DNA of 64,000 nucleotides from contig CP060754.1 of NCBI GenBank assembly GCA_023205875.1, forward strand, positions 1,240,001 through 1,304,000, read 5' to 3'. Positions 21,501-30,360 of the stretch are shown one piece after another. The notes under the pieces were generated by a model, which saw nothing but the letters and a program-made list of their open reading frames with translations, had not been told where the DNA came from and made no database searches. The position numbers and the translations under genes were made by a program. The stretch's first letter is position 1. Every line of letters begins with the position of its first letter. This stretch comes from Chloropicon primus (taxonomy: Eukaryota; Chlorophyta; Chloropicophyceae; Chloropicales; Chloropicaceae).

Positions 21501-23249
21501 CAGAAAGCCAGCTATTTTGATCTGGTTGCAGCTGTTTCCCATCATTCTAGTGTTCCGGCCCACCACGAGCCGGTGGAACACATCTTGTACACTCTTGACC
21601 TCTTTCACAATGTTATCAATCTTCTCCCAATCAAAGCCTTTGCCTCCCGTCCAGTCATCCGCCAGCTTCGTTGCCACCCTCCTCAGCGCGTTGGTCCCGT
21701 TGTACAGCTGAAGGTGCGTGATGACTTTTGCGACAAGCTGTGCAAGGGGGGCATACTCAGGCTGCATTGCGAGGCTGAGGAGGCCCTGCTCTAAATTTTC
21801 AAAGCGCCCCGCCTCTTTGGTAGTGTGCGCGTGCCCTGCGAGGGACTCTAACCCCTTTTGGTGGTAGCTCGCCACGAGGAAGCTCGCGCTTGACCAGAAC
21901 TTAGATTCCAAGCTCGATTCCTCATTCTTCAGAGTGTTCCATAGCCCTTCGATGCCACCTCTTTTGGCAAACTTTCCAATGAGCTTGGGTGACGCGCACA
22001 CCGCGACAGATGCGAGGGCACCGAGATTCGCCTGGCTGAAAGACGCCGTCTCTCCTCTTTCCAAGCAGTCCACGACCTTGTCGATGGCCTTGTCCACCGC
22101 CTTGGGGTTCACTTTGGCGGCACCGCTCCTCTCCTCCGTCGTCGAAGGGCTCGAGTTTGTGGAGACAAGACCAAGCACGTCTTTCCTCACCGTTTCGAAT
22201 TGCCCTGGATCGGCGGACGACAGATCCAAGTCACAGAGTATCCTGCTACTGACGCAATCCTCGCTGGGTTCCCACCACATCGTCCTGCTGCTGGGCAGGG
22301 AGGAGCCCGCGCGCCGGGACACATTTTCAGCTTCGCCGCCATTTCCCACGACCGCGTCTTCCCCTTGGCTTGGTTCGCGGTGCTGAAGGGGTTTCCCCCA
22401 CAAGAAGCTGCAATTCTCCACCTGCGAGTCCTGGAGAGCCACTCCGACCACGATGATGCTCAGGGTACGGTACCTCCCCCTGATGACCAAGTGGTCGACT
22501 GCGAGGGGTTCTGTGTGAACGCAGAAGCTATCGGAGAGCGGCGCCTCGTACTCCAGAGCAGGGCAAAGCTCTGAGAATCTACATTCTGCGCAGAGGACGA
22601 GGCAACAACAACAACGGAAGCAAAGCACAGGAGGAGGTGGTTGGCGTCAGGATAAGATCTTTGCAAAAAAAAAACAGTTTCTCCTCGTGCTACTCACTCT
22701 GTGTTTCATCGCGCTGACTTCCGAATATCCGAAGCCCAAAGCTTCCTGGACTCGTGAATCCTGCAAAGTCATTCAGCTTGCTGTCCGAGACGTACAGAGG
22801 CACGACCCTGACGTGCGTGATCCTCACCGGACGCTCGAAAGTTATCTCATCAACCTTTTCCCAGGTGAACAAGAGCAAGAAAAAGACACACACACGCGGA
22901 GAGAGAGAGAGTGAGTGAGTGAGAGTGTGCCACAAAGCGCGTAGCCGAGCAAAGCCATCACGTTCGCAAGAGAAGAGGCAAGAGTCACGAAGTCAGCACA
23001 ACGCAAGAACCTTCCATCCTCTCACCAAAAGTCATGCGACAGAAGAACAGAAGAATGGGAATGGCGATCTCCTCGTCCTCCTCCTGTGGCGCGCGTGCGC
23101 GTACGCGTCGTGAAGATGCCGAAATGGAGTGACCCCGCCGACGATCTCCTTCGTGTTTGCGTCGTGATCTCTCTTACCTGGTCGGACACGAGGTTCCGTC
23201 GGAAGGTTCCCGCGTAGAGCACCCTCTCCCACCTCTTGGCCGACGCCAT
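18564..23249 (-). CDS. VIR: Virilizer-like subunit of the m6A methyltransferase complex, three exons
   Basis: Exons 23249-23178, 22854-22698 and 22585-18564 give 1,416 residues. Exon 2 carries the conserved start of the family (VDEITFERPVRITHVRVVPL, then GFTSPGSFGLRIFG) and exon 3 continues with PLAVDHLVIRGRYRTLSII; both match the N-terminal region of plant VIRILIZER and animal VIRMA. The rest is a long helical, HEAT-like scaffold ending in an acidic low-complexity tail (about 1190 on). The protein scaffolds the METTL3/METTL14-WTAP writer that methylates mRNA adenosines. Splice sites are Q|GTAAGA, AAAAG|GTT, ACACAGA|GTGAGT and GCGCAG|AA. Intron 1 (323 nt) is the longest intron I resolved here. 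A TGTAA complement lies 18 nt after the stop. Confidence 0.85.
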
Positions 23250-23471
23250 CGCGATCGATCCTCAGTGAACCCTAAAATAACCGATCGATCGCCGCGATCA
23301 CTGGAGGCCGAGGCGAGGGAGAAGGGGCGGAGGCGGTGGCAGAGATCGAGCAGCGGGAGAGGGAGGGAGAGCGAGTTAAAAGCGGAAGCGTCTTGTTGCG
23401 AGCTTTCGAAAGAGTGCTCGCTTGAAGCTAGAGGTGGTCTGGTGAGGTTTTTGGAGAAAGCGGTTTGGGAT

Positions 23472-23551
<80 letters not shown>

Positions 23552-23754
23552 GCGAGAGCGGGCAAGGGGGAGAGGGGGAGGGGGACGGAGGCGTGGGCGG
23601 ATACCACGGAGGGAAGATCATCGTCTCTTGATCTTTCGTTTGACTCCTTTGTCGAGGGAAACGACCCGGTGAGGTGGAGCATTGGTTTCGATTCGCCTAA
23701 ACGAATCGAAGGAGGGGAGGAGGTGGCGTGGCTTGTTCTCGGCGAAGCGGCGGG
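23250..23754. promoter_or_regulatory. Divergent promoter region of virilizer and CPSF100 with long GA tract
   Basis: 505 nt between two divergent start codons. It contains an unbroken GA run of about 74 nt (23476-23549), flanked by more purine-rich sequence. No gene is seen. Confidence 0.6.
23476..23549 (+). repeat. Long GA dinucleotide repeat
   Basis: About 37 GA units without interruption, the longest microsatellite in the window, some 205 nt upstream of the CPSF100 start. Confidence 0.95.
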
Positions 23755-26078
23755 ATGCCTCGGATAAGCGTCGCACCCGTGTACGGTGCGGGGCGGAACG
23801 GTCCTCTCTGCTCGCTTCTCAAGATCGATGAAGACGTGAATATTCTCTTGGACTGCGGCTGGGACGATATGTTCAGGGTTCAGGACGTTGCAGCTCTGGC
23901 GGAGGTGGCTCCGACTGTGACTCAGGTCCTGATCTCCCACCCTGACATTCTGCACCTCGGTGCTCTTCCATACGCGAAGAAGCACTTTGGACTCGACGCG
24001 CCCGTGTACGCGACGCTGCCTGTCCACAAGATGGGCCAAATGTACCTCTATGACCAGTACCTCTCGCGGCAGGAGGTCCAGGACTTTGAGCTGTTTTCCC
24101 TCGATGACGTGGATGACGCGTTCGGTAGCTTCAATACACTGCAGTACTCTCAGACGGTTCAGCTCACCACAAAAGGTAAGGACTCTTCGATCGATTTCCA
24201 CTCTCTCTTCTGGCCTCCGTCGTTTCCAGCGGGTAACTGACTTGCAGGTCGTCGTCGTTCGTTCGTTCGTGTGTGTGTGCGTGTGTGTGCGTGTGGGCAG
24301 GCAAGAGCGTCTCCATCACGCCCTTCAACGCGGGGCACTTGGTCGGGGGGACAGTATGGCGAATAAACGTCGATGGGGAGGACGTTGTGTATGCCGTGGA
24401 TATCAACCACAGGAAAGACCTTCACTTGAACGGGGCGAACCTGGAGCAAATTTTTGACAAGCCGGCGCTGATGATAACCTCGGGCAGCAGTTCCCTAGTG
24501 TCGCCAGTGAGCAAGCAGGCAAGGGACAGGGAGTTTCTCGGTTCGATCATGAACACCTTGCGCCACGACGGAAACGTTCTTCTCCCCGTGGACACGGCGG
24601 GAAGGGTTTTGGAACTGATCTGCTTGCTGGAGACCCACTGGCAGAAGAACCAGCTCGGAAACTATGAGCTTGTGCTGTTGACGTCAGTGGCTTATAACAC
24701 GATGGAATTCGCCAAGAGTCAGCTGGAGTGGATGAACACGTCCTTCACCACGTCGTTCGAGCACACGAGGACGAACGCGTTCTCCACAAAGTTCATGAAG
24801 ATTTGCCATTCCAAGTCCGATTTGCTCAAACTTCCCAAGAAGCCAAGGGTGGTGATGGCATCGCTTGCCTCGATGGAGAGCGGTCCTGCACGCGAGCTGC
24901 TGATCGACTGGGCCATGGTTCCGAACAACCTGATTGTCTTCACGCAGAGCCCGGTTGCGGACTCACTGGGGCACCACCTGCAGACTGGGCTCTCTGGTAG
25001 CGTCCGGGTACAGGTGTCCAGAAGAATTCCGCTCGAAGGGAAGGAGCTTGAGCAGCACATCATGATGGAAGAGGAGAAGAGGATAAAAGAGGAGAAGGGG
25101 GAGAAAGGCGTCGACACGAAAGAAAATGCGGCATTCAGCTTGGAGTCTGCCAGGACAGCAAGTGGCGCGTTAGCAAGGCTTGCGAGCACTTCGAATGGTT
25201 CGTCCGTGCTCGAAGTAGTGGATCACGGGTTCAAGGACGTACTCATAGAGGGCTTTGTCCCGAGCGAGGACTGTGCCGGACCTTTGTTCCCCTTCAAAGC
25301 TGAGGTCAAGGAGGAGGACGAGTACGGGGAGGTCATTGATGCCTCCCGCTTCGAAATTGACTTGAACGAGGAGGACATCGCGGTCGCCAACAGCGCCGAG
25401 GCCATGGACGTGGAATTTGAAGCGGATGCCAGGCCCACCAAGGTTGTGTCCATAGGCATGACTCTGCATTTGCGGGCCACTGTGATGCTCATGGACTTTG
25501 AGGGGAAATCCGATAGCTACAGCATGAAGACAATCATTGGTAACATTGGACCAAGAGAGCTCGTGGTAGTTTCGGGCTCCTACGACGCCGTCCAGACTTT
25601 GATCAAAGGGGTCAAGAGCGGCGACTCGCCAAAGGTGCACGATCCAGATAACCTGCAGTTCGTCAGCGTGTCGTCTGCCGCTATTTCCTCCTTCTCCTTG
25701 AAGATGTCAGAGGACTTGCTGCGAGTCATCCAACTGCAGTCGATCGGCCCCTACAGCGTGGCCTGGGTCCAAGGAAGGGTGGAGGAGAAGGAGGACGATT
25801 CTGGAAACGCGGAGCACGTTTTGGGTCCCGTGGAAAAGAAATTCCGCAGTCAGCACACCGCAGCCTTCGTTGGCGATTTTAGTTTAGGCGACTTGAGGCA
25901 CGACCTCGTGAGAAGCGGCATCAAGACAGAGCTCGTGCAGGGAGTCCTTGTGTGCGACGACTTGATCTCGATCCAGAGGGCTGGGCCAGACAATGAAATC
26001 GTCATACAAGGGCCGCTGTCGCCAAAGTACTACAAGGTCAGGGACATATTGTATAACCAGTACAGCATCTGCTCATAA
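23755..26078 (+). CDS. CPSF2: CPSF100 (cleavage and polyadenylation specificity factor subunit 2), two exons
   Basis: Exons 23755-24175 and 24301-26078 give 732 residues, joined in ...QLTTKG-KSVSITPFNAGHLVGG. Domains: metallo-beta-lactamase fold (about 1-210), beta-CASP domain (about 230-430; the region with VMASLASMESGPARELLIDWA), a charged insert (about 435-465) and the C-terminal CPSF100 domain. The first metal motif reads SHPDILHLGAL instead of the HxHxDH of the nuclease CPSF73, as expected for the inactive partner CPSF100. The protein pairs with CPSF73 in pre-mRNA 3' cleavage. The intron's 3' end is GT-rich (TGTGTGCG repeats) rather than pyrimidine-rich. TGTAA follows at 26102. Confidence 0.94.
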
Positions 26079-26109
26079 ATTATGATCTAGAATACAATGT
26101 ATGTAAAAC

Positions 26110-27567
26110 TTACAAGATGCCATAATCCAGGAGATTCAAGAGGTTCGCGAATTGAGGCTTGGAAGACTCTCGTGGACCGGCACCGCTTCCAATGAGCCTC
26201 GAGTAGAGCTCATTCTCGATCACTTCGAGGTCACCATTCGACCCGATGGACTTACCATTGGAGTCCTGGATCACGAAGCGGTGGACTTCTTGGTATCTCT
26301 TGTCTTGTTCCCTCCCGTCCCCAGAGAGCTCCACTGCGTACATCTCAGCATGAAAGATGCTGACCCCTAGCTGATTCAGCGTTGCCGTAAGGTCGTACAA
26401 AACTCTTGGCCGGCCGCGGAAGCCGGAGTCCACGGGGGCCAGGGCCACCACCTCCGTCTGCAAAACTGCCGTCGAGCTCCCCGCGTCGTGACGGTTCTGC
26501 ACCTTCACAAGGATCGAGCTCGTGATCGCGTGCTTGATCTCGGCGCAGACAAACTCTATCATCTCGTCCGTCAGCTTCTGGTGGTGCTCGGCCTCGTGAA
26601 CGAATAAGTCTGCCCTGCAGAGTTTCATGTCCAGGCTGATCTTGCTGTACGAGATCTGCAGACCAATATCCTTGGTGATGCGGAACAAGTCGTACAGGAG
26701 GCCCTTGCGATCTGGGCACTCGATGTGGATGACAGTCTGGGTCGGGCTCACCAGGTTGTCTGCGTTGACCTTGAGGGACTGGAAGATCTCGGCAACGTTG
26801 AACCTCGGCAGAATATCGAACCCCTCCTGAGAGGAGACACTTGACCTTCTGCTGCCGTTCCTTTCTCGGTTGGAGAGCGTCCTCATCATCGGCAAAGATG
26901 ACCTCGAGTCTTTGCAGTCTTTGGTTCCAGTCAGCAGCCTCGGGGAAGCGTTCTTGGACAGCCTCGAGTAGGGGTAAGCAATGCAAGTGACCTTCAAGTC
27001 AGAGTGTATTCTTTTGGCCAGCATCTCTTCGATCTGGTTGATGCGGCTCTGCTTTGGCAGCTTGTCCAGATTGTCGCTGACGTAAAACATGTCCATGCCC
27101 TTGTTGTCCGGACTCGTGCTAATGTTGGCCTTGTGGACCACAAGGTCAGCCTCCCACAAGCAGTGAATGATGTTGTGCAACGTTCCTATCTGGTCCTGAA
27201 ACTGGATCTGCAAGATGAACTTCTTGTGCCCGATCGGCCCCGCTGAACTCTTCAGCGTCTTCTCACTCGAGCAAAACCGAAGAAGGTGCTTCTTGAGGAG
27301 GTTCCAGTTCTTGGCACAAGGCGGGCTGCCGAAGCAGGGCCTCACGTGGAGCATAACGAAGCACCAACGACCATCGGTGGAGAAGTCGCCGTTGTAGACC
27401 GTCAGGCCGAAGTTGAATATCACTCTTGCGATGTCACAGCCAAGGCCTGTAGCGTCGGAGCAACTTATGCTCACGTCCGCAGAGTCTCCCGAGACATGGG
27501 CCTCCACTTGAACCACCTCCTCGTCCCTGTCGACTTCCAGAAAGGTGTTATCTCCCTGGCCTTCCAT
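26110..27567 (-). CDS. ACT-domain-repeat protein (plant ACR type)
   Basis: The protein has 485 residues with four ACT-like units: about 20-75 (DVSISCSDATGLGCDIARVI), about 115-165 (LQIQFQDQIGTLHNII), about 285-345 (IECPDRKGLLYDLFRITKDIG) and about 380-440 (GRPRVLYDLTATLNQLGVSI). This is the layout of plant ACR proteins, thought to sense amino acids and linked to the GlnD uridylyltransferase ACT domains; no catalytic domain is present. A Ser/Arg-rich linker (about 215-250) separates the middle units. Ligand unknown. One exon; the stop overlaps a TGTAA. Confidence 0.85.
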   Translation of the reverse strand: MEGQGDNTFLEVDRDEEVVQVEAHVSGDSADVSISCSDATGLGCDIARVIFNFGLTVYNGDFSTDGRWCFVMLHVRPCFGSPPCAKNWNLLKKHLLRFCSSEKTLKSSAGPIGHKKFILQIQFQDQIGTLHNIIHCLWEADLVVHKANISTSPDNKGMDMFYVSDNLDKLPKQSRINQIEEMLAKRIHSDLKVTCIAYPYSRLSKNASPRLLTGTKDCKDSRSSLPMMRTLSNRERNGSRRSSVSSQEGFDILPRFNVAEIFQSLKVNADNLVSPTQTVIHIECPDRKGLLYDLFRITKDIGLQISYSKISLDMKLCRADLFVHEAEHHQKLTDEMIEFVCAEIKHAITSSILVKVQNRHDAGSSTAVLQTEVVALAPVDSGFRGRPRVLYDLTATLNQLGVSIFHAEMYAVELSGDGREQDKRYQEVHRFVIQDSNGKSIGSNGDLEVIENELYSRLIGSGAGPRESSKPQFANLLNLLDYGIL

Positions 27568-27980
27568 CTCTCCGACTCTCTCCTGTGTTCTCTCTCAGAC
27601 AACCCTTGAGTACTGCATCTTTGCCACCCTCTCCCAAGGAGCGTTGTCGCGCGCCTCACCTCACTCCGCCGTGCGTGCGTGCGGGTAGCAGCCTCTGTGT
27701 GTGTGTGTGTGGTGCCAAACTACTCGGACCTCATTGCGTCTCGCTCGTGCCAAGCTCGGCTTCCACACGCTTCTTGCTGCCTCCTCGACTCGACTGTACG
27801 ATTGCCCCCCGTCGTCATGAATGGACTTGAATTCGTGAGGGGGGAGAACGGACGAAATATTCCGCCGGCGTGAGTTTGGAGGATGGAGGAGGATCGGAGG
27901 ATTGGATGACGGATACTCCCACACGTGATAACGATAAACTTATTAATTTTTTAGTTTCCAAAAGGATATACTTCTGAGGT
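27568..27980. other. Intergenic, 5' leader of the ACT-repeat gene
   Basis: 413 nt with a short GTGTGT run near 27695-27710 and an AT-rich stretch at 27920-27960 at the 3' end of the next gene. No gene supported. Confidence 0.5.
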
Positions 27981-29678
27981 TTACTTCTTTCCCTTGGCTG
28001 CTTTGTTCCTAATCGTGTTCACGCTCTTCCGGGTCTTGTATCCTCTCCAGTGAGACTGGATACGCGTCGCACTTCGGCTCCTCTCGAAGATATCCTCCTC
28101 GTCCAGCTCATACATGGCTTGGTCCCTCTCTGTCACCAATTGCGCCAGCAGCGACTCTGGATCCTTCTCAAGCTTAGAATTCAGTCTCTTGGCGCTGCCC
28201 ACAGCCTTGGAATCCTTTTGGATGTGAAGGCACCTCAAGTAAGTGTACCCAAAAGCTTCCTCGTAAAGGAGGAACTTCTCAATGTCATCGTGCTCCAGAA
28301 GCCTCAGCAAGAATGCTGACACGGCTGGCTGGTGAAGGACGGACTCTAGTTTGCTGGAATCACTCATCTCATCAATCTTGGGCACGATGGTCGTGGCGTT
28401 CTCGATGCAAAAGTCAAAGCATTTCTGGTTGCTGCTCAGCATCGCCAAAATCTCAAGAGCGACAAGCGATGTCGTCGTGTCCGTCCCCTCGAGCAATATC
28501 GACAAAATGCCGTAGGAATGCATCACCTTCAAGTCCTCGTCTCGCACTTTATACATAATTTCCCTGAGCAGCTTGCCTGCCAAACTTCTGACATCCTTCT
28601 TCCACGCCGTCTTCACAAAGGTGATGAGGTTTTCTATGTACAAGGGAGAGGTCGTGAAGTGGCTCACGCTCGCAGTGTCAAGGGCCCCGAGGATCGACTC
28701 GATGATCTTCTTGCAATTGCCATAGTTCCTTATGTACACTTGAAAGTTCAAAGCACGGTTCAGCGGCTCGAGGCTTTCGCTTCCCACCATCGCGTCGAAG
28801 CTGCTTCCCTTTTTGAACAGAACAGACAGGCAATGCAAGGCGGAGGAGACTACGTCTTCCACGTGGTTGTACGTGTCAAGGAGGAAGAGTATCTCTTTGA
28901 AGAGCTCCTGCTCAGAGCCCTCGATGTTTGAACTGGCTTCCATTATGTTTGCTATCGTCAGCGCAATAATTGCGCAGCACTTGGTGCCGTAGTCGTGCCT
29001 CAAGCACCCGGTCAGCTTCTGAATGATGTCCTCCTCCCACTTGTGCACGAGGTCCGCCTCGGAGCTGAGCTTCTTCAATATCATGAAGCAGGCGACGTTG
29101 TTGTCCTCGTCAACCTTTGAGAGAAGCTTGAAGACTCCCTGAGAGCCTCTCGCCTCGAGCACAAGCTTCCTGTTTCTGGAGTTCGAGTTGGTCAAGTGGA
29201 ACAATATCTTCGTCAAAGCTCGTTTGATGCTCGATTTTGTGGAAAGGAAGCACAACTCGATGGACTTCTCGATACCCTGCATGAGAAAGAACTTCTCTTG
29301 GTTCGAGGGGTGAGTCAGGAGGTTGCTTAGCGTTTCGGCTGCTATCCGAATCATATCCGGCTGATTGACGTGGTTCTTCTCCTTCTTCCGCGCCGTCCGC
29401 TCCGTCGCAAAGGAGCTCGACGAGCTTCCTATGGTCTTCATGCGGTTTCCTTGGTTTCCTCCTTGGTACATTCCGAAAATGAGACTCGCGAGAGCGCTCA
29501 CTCCTCCCACGTTTCCGATGTTCTCCTTGTTCTCCTCCGTCTTTGCCAAGGAAGCGAGGCCGTGCAGTGCATCTCGCTTCACCTCGGAGCTGTTGCTGAA
29601 TAAGAAAGGGTCCACGAGGGCCAAGAGCTGGTCGGGAGCGACTGCCGACTGCTGAAAGGACTTCATTTTGGCTTGCAT
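27981..29678 (-). CDS. Armadillo/HEAT-like helical protein with C-terminal IQ motif
   Basis: The protein has 565 residues from the ATG at 29678. Nearly the whole length is regular amphipathic helix pairs of armadillo type (KRDALHGLASLAKTEENKENIG; AALVALEILAMLSSNQ-like units), ending in one calmodulin-binding IQ motif (ATRIQSHWRGYKTRKSV) and a Lys-rich tail. ARM plus IQ occurs in several axonemal and cytoskeletal proteins, but I cannot assign an orthologue. A basic linker with Ser runs (about residues 82-110) interrupts the repeats. One exon. Confidence 0.75.
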   Translation of the reverse strand: MQAKMKSFQQSAVAPDQLLALVDPFLFSNSSEVKRDALHGLASLAKTEENKENIGNVGGVSALASLIFGMYQGGNQGNRMKTIGSSSSSFATERTARKKEKNHVNQPDMIRIAAETLSNLLTHPSNQEKFFLMQGIEKSIELCFLSTKSSIKRALTKILFHLTNSNSRNRKLVLEARGSQGVFKLLSKVDEDNNVACFMILKKLSSEADLVHKWEEDIIQKLTGCLRHDYGTKCCAIIALTIANIMEASSNIEGSEQELFKEILFLLDTYNHVEDVVSSALHCLSVLFKKGSSFDAMVGSESLEPLNRALNFQVYIRNYGNCKKIIESILGALDTASVSHFTTSPLYIENLITFVKTAWKKDVRSLAGKLLREIMYKVRDEDLKVMHSYGILSILLEGTDTTTSLVALEILAMLSSNQKCFDFCIENATTIVPKIDEMSDSSKLESVLHQPAVSAFLLRLLEHDDIEKFLLYEEAFGYTYLRCLHIQKDSKAVGSAKRLNSKLEKDPESLLAQLVTERDQAMYELDEEDIFERSRSATRIQSHWRGYKTRKSVNTIRNKAAKGKK

Positions 29679-30360
29679 CAAAATCTCACAGTCCTTTCAA
29701 GATTTTCCAAAAACACTTGAGAAAGCAAACCGCCCACCCCCTTTCGGAAGACAAAGGCAAAGACTCGACCTTTGTCCCTCCTTTCGTTTTGGGTGGTTGC
29801 TGTGGTCACTCCCGCACCGACACAAGAGCTCGAAAGGCAGTTGGCCTCCTCTTGCCACGCGCCTCCTCTCGCTCCAGTTGTCCTGTCTCTTCTTTCCCGG
29901 TGAAAGCAGAGAGAGGAAACATTTCATGCCTTTTTGAGGGGAACGAGAACAAGTCATTGCATTTCTTTACTATTCCCTTCTTGAGCAAATCATCTCGCGC
30001 TGCTGGTTTTGACTTTTCATCCCACACCAGGACAAAGACAAATCGACAAATCGACAAATCCTTCCCCTCCCCAAGGAGATAGGAGAAGGGAGAAGGGAGA
30101 GGGAGGAAAAGGCTTTCGGATAACGCATCACAAAGGCTCGAGGTTCGAGGTTCGGCTTCATTGGGATGGGTGAGCGTGTGTGTGCTGAAGGACTTGTCTC
30201 ACGTGTTGTTCCTGAGCTTTCTTCCATCATGACAAATTATTGCGGCCGAGGCCGAGGGGGAGGGATCCGGGCATAACGTATCGAGGGCTCGGCTTCTCTT
30301 TGGGTGAAGGGAAATACAGAAGAACAAAGGCGTGATGTATGACACAAAGGAGGGAAGGAA
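29679..30360. other. Intergenic region upstream of the ARM/IQ gene
   Basis: 682 nt. It contains a short direct repeat of ATCGACAA units near 30040-30058 and purine-rich patches. I see no convincing coding region or RNA gene. Confidence 0.5.

Noticed and set aside
30140-30170. tRNA-like TTCGAGG arms near 30140-30160
   Set aside because: Short tandem copies of GAGGTTCG only; no cloverleaf, acceptor pairing or anticodon arm could be drawn.
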